Both the position numbers and the translations under genes were made by a program. The notes beneath the pieces are model-generated. The model ran no database searches. It had not been told where the DNA came from and saw only the letters and a program-made list of their open reading frames with translations. DNA of 64,000 nucleotides from Chondrinema litorale (GTDB lineage Bacteria; Bacteroidota; Bacteroidia; Cytophagales; Flammeovirgaceae), in the NCBI RefSeq assembly GCF_026250525.1, contig NZ_CP111047.1:124001-188000 (forward strand). Direction: 5' to 3'. How positions within the stretch are numbered: the stretch's first letter is position 1; every line of letters starts with the position of its first letter. Below, one piece after another: positions 37,187-46,277 of this stretch.

Positions 37187-38383
37187 ATGATTAACAAGTC
37201 TTTATTATTATTTTGTTTTTTAGTGTTTACGAGTGCATTTATATCCTCGTGTGGCGAAAAAAACAACAAGCGTATTACGCAAAACAAGCCAGTTAGTGTA
37301 CCTGTTTTAGAGCTAAAAAGTAAATCTATTAACCTACCACAAACCTACATTTGTGACATTCAGGCTGTACAATATGTAGAAGTTAGGGCCAAAGTAGAAG
37401 GCTATGTAGACAAGATATTTGTAGACGAAGGTAAGTTTGTAAAAAAAGGCCAACCATTATTTCAGTTAAGTTCTTTCGAATTTAAAGAGATGGTAAACCG
37501 AGCAAGTGCAAGCCTATATCAGGCAAAAGCAGAAGGAAATGCAGCTAAACTAGAAGTAGAAAGACTTAAAGTACTTGTTGATAAAGACATTATAACCTCA
37601 TCTGAACTGGAACTAGCAAAATCTAAATTAGCTGTTGCTGAAGCAAACATTACAGAAGCTGCTTCTCTTTTGAGCAATGCTAAAAACATGCTTTCATATA
37701 CTACTATTAAAGCCCCATTTAACGGAATAGTAGATAAAGTTCCTTTTAAAACTGGTAGTTTGGTTACTGCTGGTGATTTAATGACCAACATTACAGACAT
37801 CTCAGAAGTATTCGCATATTATAAAGTAAATGAGAATGAATACTTAAGATATATGCGTGAAAAAATTCAGCAAGGAGACAATGCTGAAACTGCAATTAAA
37901 GAATTAAGTCTTATTCTTTCAGATGGTAAATATTACCCACATAAAGGAGTATTAGAAACACTGGAAGCTGATTTTGAAAGAGGTACTGGTTCTATTGCAT
38001 TTAGAGTAAGGTTCCCTAATCCAAACGGACTTCTAAAGCATGGTGCTACGGGTAAAATTGAGATGACAAATGAAATGAAAGATGTTTTCTTAATTCCTCA
38101 AAAGTCTACTTTCGAGGTGCAAGATTACAATTATGTTTATTTATTAAATAATGAAAACGAAGTTAAAGTAGAGAGTTTCAGACCAATAAAAAGATTCGAT
38201 GTTTACTACGTAGTTGACAATTTTAAACCAGGTGACCGTATCATTTTCGAAGGAATACAACAGGTACGCGATGGTGTAAAAGTTGATCCTACACCGATTA
38301 CCGAAGAAGAGGCATATGACAACCTTGTAAAACGTAACCAAAACACTGAATCGAATTATCTATCATGTTTGAACTGTTTATAA
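37187..38383 (+). CDS. RND efflux periplasmic adaptor (MFP) lipoprotein
   Basis: A 398-residue protein with lipobox FISSC, half lipoyl domain VEVRAKVEGYVDKIFVDEGKFVKKGQPL (about 65-95 region, shown in part by EGYVDKIFVDEG), helical hairpin about 105-165, second half IKAPFNGIVDKV and beta-barrel domains to about 385. It is the AcrA/MexA type. Its 3' end overlaps the pump gene by 19 bases. It would join the pump at 38365 to the channel at 41510. Substrate unknown. Confidence 0.93.
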   Translation: MINKSLLLFCFLVFTSAFISSCGEKNNKRITQNKPVSVPVLELKSKSINLPQTYICDIQAVQYVEVRAKVEGYVDKIFVDEGKFVKKGQPLFQLSSFEFKEMVNRASASLYQAKAEGNAAKLEVERLKVLVDKDIITSSELELAKSKLAVAEANITEAASLLSNAKNMLSYTTIKAPFNGIVDKVPFKTGSLVTAGDLMTNITDISEVFAYYKVNENEYLRYMREKIQQGDNAETAIKELSLILSDGKYYPHKGVLETLEADFERGTGSIAFRVRFPNPNGLLKHGATGKIEMTNEMKDVFLIPQKSTFEVQDYNYVYLLNNENEVKVESFRPIKRFDVYYVVDNFKPGDRIIFEGIQQVRDGVKVDPTPITEEEAYDNLVKRNQNTESNYLSCLNCL

Positions 38384-41300
38384 AACGACCAATACTATCA
38401 GCTGTAATATCAGTATTAATCACGATCGTAGGTATACTAGCACTTACATCATTACCAATAACCCAATTTCCTGAAATTGTGCCTCCGTCGGTAACTGTTA
38501 CTGCACAGTATACCGGAGCAAACGCAGAGGTGTTAGCAAAGAGTGTGGCAACACCTCTTGAACGTGCAATCAATGGTGTACCCGGCATGACATATATGTC
38601 TTCGGTAAATACCAACGATGGTGTTACAGTTATTACTGTTGTATTTAAAGTAGGAACTGATCCGGATCAGGCAGCGGTTAACGTGCAAAACCGGGTAGCA
38701 ATGGTGGTAGATGAGCTACCAGAAGAAGTAATTCGGGCTGGTGTAATGACGGAGAAAGAGGTAAATAGTATGTTACTTTACCTCAATTTGATGAGTAGTG
38801 ATAGTACCCAAGACGAAACATTTGTATATAACTTTGCCGACATCAATATACTTAAAGAATTAAAGCGTATTGATGGGGTAGGTTTTGCAGAAATTATGGG
38901 TTCTAGAGATTACGCGATGCGAATCTGGTTGAATCCAAACAGATTAGTTGCTTATAATCTTTCGCCTCAAGATGTAATTTATGCTATTAATAGGCAAAAT
39001 GTAGAAGCAGCTCCCGGTAAATCAGGTATTAGTTCTGATAAATCTCCACAGATGCTCCAATATGTGTTGAGGTATACAGGTAAATTTAATGCTGAAGACG
39101 ACTATAGAAATATTACTATAAAAGCTATGCCCGATGGTTCTTTGCTTAAAGTGAAGGATGTAGCTACAGTAGAGTTTGACTCAGAAGATTACAACATGGT
39201 ATCTGTTACAGATGGCAAGCCTTCAGCTTCTATCATGATTAAACAGCGACCAGGTTCTAATGCTAAGGAAGTAATTAGCAATATTAAGGCGAAGATGGCA
39301 GAGTTGGAGCAAACATCTTTTCCTCCAGGAATGAACTACAATGTGTCTTATGATGTATCAAGATTTTTGGATGCATCTATTCATGAGGTACTTCGCACAT
39401 TATTAGAAGCATTTATTCTTGTATCAATTGTTGTTTATATTTTCCTTCAAGATTTTAGATCAACATTAATTCCGGCGATTGCTGTTCCGGTTTCACTTGT
39501 GGGAACATTCTTTTTCATGCAGCAATTTGGTTTTTCTATCAATTTGTTAACTCTTTTTGCACTTGTACTGGCAATTGGTATTGTGGTAGATAATGCTATT
39601 GTTGTGGTGGAGGCCGTCCATGTAAAGATGCACGAAAATCACATGGGAGCTAAAGAAGCAACGATTGAAGCCATGAAAGAAATTGGTGGTGCAATTGCTG
39701 CAATTACCTTGGTAATGTCGGCAGTGTTTGTACCAGTAAGTTTTATGTCTGGCCCAGTAGGTATTTTCTACAGACAGTTCTCATTAACTTTGGCTATCGC
39801 GATTGTAATTTCAGGTATAAATGCACTTACACTTTCCCCTGCATTATGTAGTATAATGTTGAAACCGCCACATCATAATGATGGAAAGAAAAGTTTTATC
39901 CAGAAATTCTTTGATGGCTTTAACAGATGGTACGACAATCTTTCATTTAAATATGCAGATCTACTAAAGAAGATTGTAGGTAGAAAGTCATTAACTTTTG
40001 TAATACTTGCAGTATTCTTTTTTGGAACATACGGCATATCGTACATATTGCCAACTGGCTTTATCCCAACAGAAGATCAAGGGATGATTTATGTAAACGT
40101 AACCACTCCCCCGGGGGCAACTGTTGAAAGAACAAAAGTGGTTCTCGATCAAGTACAGGAAGCTTTACTGCCATATGATGAAGTGGAAACAGTATCGACT
40201 TTGGCCGGTTACAGTTTATTAACTGAAACTGCTGGTGCTTCTTATGGCATGGGTATGATTAACCTTGTAAACTGGGAAGGACGAGATGCTTCGGTGCCAG
40301 AATTAATTCAGAAATATCAAGACAAAATTTCTCATATTTCGGATGCTGAAATTCAGTTCTTCTCTCCACCAACGGTTCCAGGTTTTGGTAATGCCAGTGG
40401 TTTCGAACTTAGGTTGTTAGATAAAACAGGTACTAATCTGGAATTAACTGCCAGAACAACAGAGGAGTTTGTTAAGGCATTGAATGAAAGAGAAGAATTG
40501 CAAGAAGTATTTACAAACTTCAACCCTAATTTCCCCCAGTATATTCTACATGTAGACCACGATAAAGCTGCAAAACTTGGAATTGCGGTAGACGATGCTA
40601 TGCAAACACTCCAAAGTTACATTGGTAGTTTTTATGCATCTAATTTTATTCGTTATGGTCAAATGTATAAGGTAATGGTTCAGGCTGATCCAAGTTATCG
40701 AACTCATCCAGAATCAATGCTGGATATGTACGCCAAGAGTGAAACTGGTGATATGGTGCCATATTCAAACTTTGTACATTTAGAGCGTGTGTTTGGCCCA
40801 GAGCAATTAACAAGGTATAACATGTTTACTTCTGCGATGATTAATGGTGAAGCAGCAGACGGATATAGTAGTGGTGATGCCATTAAAGCTGTAGAAGAAA
40901 CAGCATTGAAAGTTTTACCAAGAGGTTATCAGATAGATTGGTCTGGTATGACAAGAGAAGAGATTGAATCTGGAAATCAGGCAATCTATATTTTCATGAT
41001 TTGTTTGCTATTTGTGTACCTGATTTTAGCAGCACAATATGAGAATCTCTTTTTACCATTGGCAATCTTATTATCATTACCGGTTGGTGTGTTTGGCTCT
41101 TTCTTTTTCCTTAAGTTATTAGGATTAGAAAATAACATTTTTGCTCAAGTTTCTCTGGTTATGCTTATTGGTTTATTAGGTAAAAATGCAATTCTAATAA
41201 TTGAGATAGCCATTCAAAACCGAAATAAAGGTTTAGGAATTATTGAATCAGCCATTAAAGGTGGAGTAGAAAGGCTACGTCCTATTCTAATGACCTCTTT

Positions 41301-41523
41301 TGCCTTTATATGTGGTCTAATTCCACTAACAATAGCCTCAGGTGCAGGCGCAATTGGTAACAGAACTATTGGTACAGCTGCTGCAGGAGGAATGCTAATA
41401 GGTACATTATTCGGTGTAATTATAATCCCAGGATTATATGTAATATTCGAGACACTGTCATCATATGCTAGTAACAAAAAAGAATATAAAACACAGAAGT
41501 TGGCCCACAATGAAGTTCGATAA
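38365..41523 (+). CDS. RND family multidrug efflux pump (HAE1 type)
   Basis: A 1052-residue inner-membrane proton/drug antiporter of AcrB/MexB type. It opens FIKRPILSAVISVLITIVGILAL (first membrane helix), has two large periplasmic loops, and GIVVDNAIVVVEAV in TM4 supplies the paired Asp of proton transfer. The second half repeats with LIGLLGKNAILIIEIA. Length is normal for HAE1. It overlaps both neighbours (19 and 14 bases), so the three genes are one operon. Confidence 0.96.
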   Translation: MFELFIKRPILSAVISVLITIVGILALTSLPITQFPEIVPPSVTVTAQYTGANAEVLAKSVATPLERAINGVPGMTYMSSVNTNDGVTVITVVFKVGTDPDQAAVNVQNRVAMVVDELPEEVIRAGVMTEKEVNSMLLYLNLMSSDSTQDETFVYNFADINILKELKRIDGVGFAEIMGSRDYAMRIWLNPNRLVAYNLSPQDVIYAINRQNVEAAPGKSGISSDKSPQMLQYVLRYTGKFNAEDDYRNITIKAMPDGSLLKVKDVATVEFDSEDYNMVSVTDGKPSASIMIKQRPGSNAKEVISNIKAKMAELEQTSFPPGMNYNVSYDVSRFLDASIHEVLRTLLEAFILVSIVVYIFLQDFRSTLIPAIAVPVSLVGTFFFMQQFGFSINLLTLFALVLAIGIVVDNAIVVVEAVHVKMHENHMGAKEATIEAMKEIGGAIAAITLVMSAVFVPVSFMSGPVGIFYRQFSLTLAIAIVISGINALTLSPALCSIMLKPPHHNDGKKSFIQKFFDGFNRWYDNLSFKYADLLKKIVGRKSLTFVILAVFFFGTYGISYILPTGFIPTEDQGMIYVNVTTPPGATVERTKVVLDQVQEALLPYDEVETVSTLAGYSLLTETAGASYGMGMINLVNWEGRDASVPELIQKYQDKISHISDAEIQFFSPPTVPGFGNASGFELRLLDKTGTNLELTARTTEEFVKALNEREELQEVFTNFNPNFPQYILHVDHDKAAKLGIAVDDAMQTLQSYIGSFYASNFIRYGQMYKVMVQADPSYRTHPESMLDMYAKSETGDMVPYSNFVHLERVFGPEQLTRYNMFTSAMINGEAADGYSSGDAIKAVEETALKVLPRGYQIDWSGMTREEIESGNQAIYIFMICLLFVYLILAAQYENLFLPLAILLSLPVGVFGSFFFLKLLGLENNIFAQVSLVMLIGLLGKNAILIIEIAIQNRNKGLGIIESAIKGGVERLRPILMTSFAFICGLIPLTIASGAGAIGNRTIGTAAAGGMLIGTLFGVIIIPGLYVIFETLSSYASNKKEYKTQKLAHNEVR

Positions 41524-42979
41524 AAATAAATTACATAATTCTATATTAAAATATACATTTCTGATAGCCATTGTTTGGCTATCAGGATGTAAATCTACTT
41601 TGATGGTAGAAGATACTCCTGAAATTAGTATTCCGTCATCATATAAAAATGCAGTTACAGATAGTAGCGAAAGTTTTGCTAAAAAGCATTGGGAGTTATT
41701 TTTTGAAGATGAGCAGTTAAAAACACTTATCAATCAGGCATTACAAAATAATCAGGAAGTTCTTAGAACTCTAGAAAGGATAAAAATTGCTAATGCCAGT
41801 TTTTTGAGCGCAAAATTAGGAAAGTTACCAGAAATTAATGCTTTTGCAGAGACAAGTGTTGAGAAGTATGGTGATTATACAATGAATGATGTAGGTAATA
41901 ATGATACAAATCTCTCTGAATCGGTACCTGCAGACAAGAAAATGCCAGACCCTTACACGGATTTTATAATTGGAGCAAAATTTAATTGGGAATTAGATGT
42001 TTGGGGAAAATTTGCTAATAAAAAGAAGGCTGCTCAGGCGAAATGGTTGGCATCTCAAGAAATGGCAAATAGTGTAAAAACTTGGCTAATTTCAGAAGTT
42101 GCAAATTTGTATTATGAGATTATAAGTCTAGATGAAGAAATAAAAGTATTAGAGCAAAACATAGAAAATCAGCAGTTGGCTTTTGAACTCACCAAAGATT
42201 TAAAAGGTGCAGGTAAAGAAAACCAATTGGCAGTAGATCAATTTGAGGCTTTGTTATTAAATACTCAATCTTTGTTGATTGAAAAGAAAAGAGAAATATA
42301 CCTAGCTGAGATGTCGATGAGTAAGTTGTTAGGTGTCTTTCCAGAGAACTCAATTCAAAGAGTAACTCTTGAAGAAGTTAGTCTAGAACCAGAAGTATTG
42401 AAAATTGGAGTTCCAGCAGATCTTCTTCAATTAAGGCCAGATGTGAGAATGGCAGAAAGCAATTTAATTGCTAGTAAAGCAAATGTAAAAGTGGCTAGAT
42501 CAGCTTTTTTTCCATCAATTACACTATTTGGTATGGCAGGCTTTAATGCTTTTGAATTAAGTAAACTGTTCTTAAATCCAGAATCAACTGCTTACAGATT
42601 AGGTGCAGGTTTAACAGCTCCAATATTTAATAGAAGACAATTGAAGTCTGCAATGGAGACGGCAAGATCTAGCCAGAGGATTGCATATTTAGATTATCAA
42701 GAGACTGTTTTGAAAAGCTATTTGGAAGTGATTAGCACATTAAATAGTTATAAAACACTCAACGAACAAATAGCTCTTAAAGAAAAAGAAGTTTCAGTTC
42801 AAAGGCGCTCAATAGATAATTCTAATACAATGTTTTCGGTAGGTTATGCCACTTATTTGGAGGTAATTAACTCCCAAGGTAGGGTATTGAATGCAGAACT
42901 TGATTATATAACTTTAAAAAGAGAACAGCTACAGAGTATCGTAGATCTATATAAATCATTAGGTGGAGGGTGGATGTAA
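41510..42979 (+). CDS. Outer-membrane efflux channel (NodT/OprM family lipoprotein)
   Basis: About 489 residues from ATG 41510; the longer frame from 41465 lacks a usable signal. Lipobox LSGC follows a hydrophobic stretch. The family pattern W-LF-D--L--LI--AL--N is seen in HWELFFEDEQLKTLINQALQNN, and LLQLRPDVRMAE with LTAPIFN are NodT hallmarks. It is the third component of the RND system. Start lies within the pump gene. Confidence 0.93.
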   Translation: MKFDKNKLHNSILKYTFLIAIVWLSGCKSTLMVEDTPEISIPSSYKNAVTDSSESFAKKHWELFFEDEQLKTLINQALQNNQEVLRTLERIKIANASFLSAKLGKLPEINAFAETSVEKYGDYTMNDVGNNDTNLSESVPADKKMPDPYTDFIIGAKFNWELDVWGKFANKKKAAQAKWLASQEMANSVKTWLISEVANLYYEIISLDEEIKVLEQNIENQQLAFELTKDLKGAGKENQLAVDQFEALLLNTQSLLIEKKREIYLAEMSMSKLLGVFPENSIQRVTLEEVSLEPEVLKIGVPADLLQLRPDVRMAESNLIASKANVKVARSAFFPSITLFGMAGFNAFELSKLFLNPESTAYRLGAGLTAPIFNRRQLKSAMETARSSQRIAYLDYQETVLKSYLEVISTLNSYKTLNEQIALKEKEVSVQRRSIDNSNTMFSVGYATYLEVINSQGRVLNAELDYITLKREQLQSIVDLYKSLGGGWM

Positions 42980-43045
42980 TGTCTACCCTTTTTTCCTTTT
43001 AAAAGAAGGGAATAAAGAACATTTTCAATTAGGAAAAGACTATTT

Positions 43046-43081
43046 AAAGCTGTGTATCAATCTTGATATACAGCTTTTTTT
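43046..43081 (+). terminator. Terminator of the RND operon
   Basis: A 15-base nearly perfect inverted repeat (43046-43060 with 43063-43077, one wobble) followed by T-run. Confidence 0.8.
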
Positions 43082-43189
43082 AAAAAAGAAATAGTATTAA
43101 ATCCAGATCTTTTTTAAAACAAACACACCTATATTCTTGTCTATATTAAACTGGAACACAATTTTTTAAACCTTAGAATTAACAACCAA

Positions 43190-44554
43190 ATGATCATAAA
43201 TGTCCAAAATTATTTTGATATAGATAAGAAAGAGCAATTTGCCGAATTTGCTCAGAAGAAAGCAAAAGGTAAGATTCTTATTAATCCTAAATTGCTAAAT
43301 AAAGAAGAGCGCAGACTTTATGTTAGAGATACACTTCGCGAAGATCATCGCTTTCGTATAGAAAACAACCCAGAATCTGCAAAGGCAAAATTTGATAAAC
43401 TGTCTGATTCAGCATTTAAGTTTTTTAGAGGTACTAGCTTAATTTTTTACAGAGATTACTCAGGAGAAGATAACTGTTACCCAATTGTTTTTACAATTGG
43501 AGATGTACATCCCGAAAACTTTGGTGTAATGCCAAATGAAAATGACGTTCCTTTTTTTAGTGTAAATGATTTTGACGAAGCGTATTTTGCGCCTTTTACT
43601 TACGATATTAAAAGGGGAGTAACAGGCTTTTATTTAGCAGCTAAAGCAAATGGATTTAAGAAAAAGAAGAGAGACAAAATCACAACTTCTTTTGTAAAAG
43701 GCTATGTTGAAGGTTTAGAAGAATTTGCTAAAGATGACAGAGAAAAATGGCATCAGTACAGAATAGATAATAGCCCAAAACTTATCAAAAAGCTGCTTGA
43801 AGAATCAATGAAACCTAAAAGAGATTTTTTAGCAAAAAATATCGATTTGGATAAAGAATGTTTTCATATTTCTAAAAAAGTAGTGCCTTTAACCAAAGAG
43901 GTTGATAAATTTCAAAAAGTGATTGATGAGTATGTAAATGAAAATAAGATAGAAATTAAAGATGAAAACTATTTTAAGGTTTTAGATGTAGCAGTACGCA
44001 AAGGAAGTGGAACTGCAAGTTTAGGGCTTAATAGGTTTTGGATTTTAATAAAAGGCTATGGCGATGATGTAGATCAGGATGTAATTCTAGAAATGAAACA
44101 AGCTAGGCCCTCTGCATTAAAAGGTTTAATACCTGAAAAAGTTGAAAAAGAAATAGAAAGTGCGCAACATATAGTTCAAGCACATAATACTCATTTGGTT
44201 GGTGGAGATCGTTTTTATGGTTTTGCTTACTACGAAGATAAAGAGTATATCATTAGAGAAAGGAGTAGGTTTAAAAATGAAATAGACCTTGAAGATTTAG
44301 ACTTTAACGACTTTGTAGATTATGCATTTATTTGTGGAAAGACACTATCCCAAACTCATGCTCGATCTGACGAAGATACGGGAATTATGGAAGGCAATGC
44401 GGAAGAAAAAATACTATCTTCATTTTTCCCTCAAGTATTTATAGATGATATGAGAAGATTTGCTAGGTTAGCTGCAAAACGAGTAGAAAAAGATTATAAG
44501 CTTTTTAAGAAAGATCATAAAATGGATGCATTTAATATTTCAACAAAGGTTTAA
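43190..44554 (+). CDS. DUF2252 family protein
   Basis: A 454-residue cytoplasmic protein. FFRGTSLIFYRDY, GDVHPENFGV and VNDFDEAYFAPFTYDIKR are the DUF2252 hallmarks; GDVHPENF and NDFDE resemble a kinase-like catalytic loop and metal motif, and RERSRFK is seen late. The family is widespread and has no settled function; a kinase-like fold has been suggested. Stand-alone gene with terminators on both sides. Confidence 0.88.
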   Translation: MIINVQNYFDIDKKEQFAEFAQKKAKGKILINPKLLNKEERRLYVRDTLREDHRFRIENNPESAKAKFDKLSDSAFKFFRGTSLIFYRDYSGEDNCYPIVFTIGDVHPENFGVMPNENDVPFFSVNDFDEAYFAPFTYDIKRGVTGFYLAAKANGFKKKKRDKITTSFVKGYVEGLEEFAKDDREKWHQYRIDNSPKLIKKLLEESMKPKRDFLAKNIDLDKECFHISKKVVPLTKEVDKFQKVIDEYVNENKIEIKDENYFKVLDVAVRKGSGTASLGLNRFWILIKGYGDDVDQDVILEMKQARPSALKGLIPEKVEKEIESAQHIVQAHNTHLVGGDRFYGFAYYEDKEYIIRERSRFKNEIDLEDLDFNDFVDYAFICGKTLSQTHARSDEDTGIMEGNAEEKILSSFFPQVFIDDMRRFARLAAKRVEKDYKLFKKDHKMDAFNISTKV

Positions 44555-44576
44555 TTACGATCTCCTCTTATGAAAG

Positions 44577-44609
44577 AGCTCAAACTTATTATTAAAATGG
44601 GTTTGAGCT
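44577..44609 (+). terminator. Hairpin after the DUF2252 gene
   Basis: AGCTCAAAC and GTTTGAGCT form a 9-base stem with a 15-base loop; the T-run is short. It lies only 12 bases before the IS end. Confidence 0.55.
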
Positions 44610-44620
44610 TATTGAAGTGA

Positions 44621-45530
44621 TTTAAACTTTTAGTCTGAAATTTATAAAAAATACGCATCAAATATGAGCTTAGTGGCTCTCTAACCTTCCACTAATTCAT
44701 AAGTATGATACGTATTTTAAGCAAAGGTATGATAAACAAACATTTTATACCGTATTTAAGCCAAGCTAATCGAGGTTTTGTTAGCAAAGTCCCTTTGTGG
44801 GAGGTAGTAAATGCCATTCTGTACAAACTCAAAACAGGTGTGCAATGGCATCTTTTACCTTGTAAGTCATTGATTAGGAGCAATAAAGTAAAATACGGTG
44901 CTATCTATCATCATTTCAACAAGTGGTGCAAAGACGGCAGTTGGAAAAAGGCATGGATACACCTTTTGAGTCTTCATAAGTCCTTGTTAGACCTGAGTCT
45001 GGTGTTTATGGACGGTACGCATACACCCGCTAAGAGAGGTGGAGAGTATACAGCTTATCAAGGCAGGAAAAAGTCAAAGACTAGTAATACAATTTGGCTG
45101 ACAGACCGCCAAGGAAACGTAGTCGGTTTTTTGCCTCCAGTTTCAGGTAACCACCATGACTTATTTGAGCTTGAAAAGCATCTTGAGCAACTTATCGAAA
45201 TACTGAATCAGTGTGGCATCGCAGTAGATGGGCTGTTTCTAAATGCAGATGCTGGGTTCTATTCCAAACCCCTCAAGAAGCTATGCTTCGAGCATGGAAT
45301 GATCATGAACGTACCTGCTAACAAGGGCAATAACAGACAGTTAGAAGACTGCCAGAATTATTTTGACGAATTGATGTATGAAGAACGTTATAAAATAGAA
45401 AGAACAAATGCTTGGATGGATAGCTATCGAACAATGCTCAATCGATTTGATACTACTTGGCTTAGTTGGAATGCTTGGCATTACATCTTTGCTATGATAA
45501 GGTGGATCAAAAATCTGTCAAAAGTTTAAA
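44621..45530 (+). mobile_element. IS5-family insertion sequence, apparently intact
   Basis: About 0.9 kb with one transposase gene. Imperfect terminal inverted repeats share TTTAAACTTTT (44621-44631 and complement at 45520-45530) and continue with partial match inward. If the target is a TA dinucleotide, the true ends would lie a few bases inside (AACTTTT), flanked by TA on both sides, as in the IS427-like group. The transposase stop is inside the right repeat. Flanks show no split gene. Confidence 0.8.
44705..45529 (+). CDS. IS5-family DDE transposase
   Basis: A 274-residue transposase. N-terminal VPLWEVVNAILYKLKTGVQW is the DUF4096-type DNA-binding start. DDE residues: D in VFMDGTH, D in LNADAGFY, and E in the YKIERTNAWMDSYR segment, followed by the family end RFDTTWLSWNAWHYIFAMI. 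Length is normal for a single-frame IS5 relative and no stop or frameshift interrupts it, so it may be active. Confidence 0.92.
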   Translation: MIRILSKGMINKHFIPYLSQANRGFVSKVPLWEVVNAILYKLKTGVQWHLLPCKSLIRSNKVKYGAIYHHFNKWCKDGSWKKAWIHLLSLHKSLLDLSLVFMDGTHTPAKRGGEYTAYQGRKKSKTSNTIWLTDRQGNVVGFLPPVSGNHHDLFELEKHLEQLIEILNQCGIAVDGLFLNADAGFYSKPLKKLCFEHGMIMNVPANKGNNRQLEDCQNYFDELMYEERYKIERTNAWMDSYRTMLNRFDTTWLSWNAWHYIFAMIRWIKNLSKV

Positions 45531-45908
45531 CCAGTTCATTTTTTTATTATTTTTTGTCCAAATAATTTCCCCTCTATTTACTATAAGAAAATAGAAGAAT
45601 TTATTTAATTGAAAAATAATTTATTGGATAGTGATTAAGCAGTTTCTCATAATCATGATTTTGTAAACGAGCCAAGTAAGGAGCTTCAAATAGTTTAATA
45701 ATTTAATATTTATAATGGCTATTTAATAAAATAGAGGTAAAATCAGAATTTAATATTGAAAAATAGTAAAAGTTGAAATTTAGGCAATATGCAAACTTTT
45801 TCAAAGTTCTATTTGCAGATTTATCCAATCAAAAGTTTTAAAAATACAATTAATTCGCCTAGATTTAAAGGCGCTTTCAATTTTCACTTATTATAAAATA
45901 CACATTAA
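45531..45908. other. Intergenic region right of the IS
   Basis: AT-rich with no gene. A small hairpin CGCCT/AGGCG (45854-45858, 45868-45872) is 37 bases before the next ATG. Nothing else supported. Confidence 0.5.
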
Positions 45909-46277
45909 ATGGTAACTATTTTTATTAAAAAACAACCTGAAAGCACAGATTTAGTTTTATTTGATACAGAAGGTAACATCGGTGAGGATATAAATTTTAA
46001 AACTCCAGTTATACGTGGTCAAAAAGTAGTTTGGAAACTAGCAACTGATAGTGGTATTGATGCAATTGTAGGCATATCTAAAAAAGATAACAGCCAAAAT
46101 ATTTTTAGTACTTATCCAACAGAGAATTCATCTAATAGTAGTTGGGAAGGTATGGTTAGTGAAGCAGCTACAGGTTCTGAAGGATATAATATTTCATATA
46201 AAATTAATGGTATAGAACATATATTTGATCCTGAATTAGAGGTGAAAGATGATGGTGATGATGACGGTGGCGAATAA
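45909..46277 (+). CDS. Small acidic beta-rich protein, function unknown
   Basis: A 122-residue protein without signal peptide. Strand-rich text (TIFIKKQPESTDLVLFD, GQKVVWKLATD, GYNISYKINGIEHIFDPELEV) suggests an Ig-like sandwich; the end NGIEHIFDPELEV is reminiscent of the DP-EP or AidA-like small-protein families, from memory and weakly. It ends with an acidic tail DDGDDDGGE. The last 29 bases overlap the TPR kinase start, so the two are probably coupled and could be partners. Confidence 0.65.
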   Translation: MVTIFIKKQPESTDLVLFDTEGNIGEDINFKTPVIRGQKVVWKLATDSGIDAIVGISKKDNSQNIFSTYPTENSSNSSWEGMVSEAATGSEGYNISYKINGIEHIFDPELEVKDDGDDDGGE

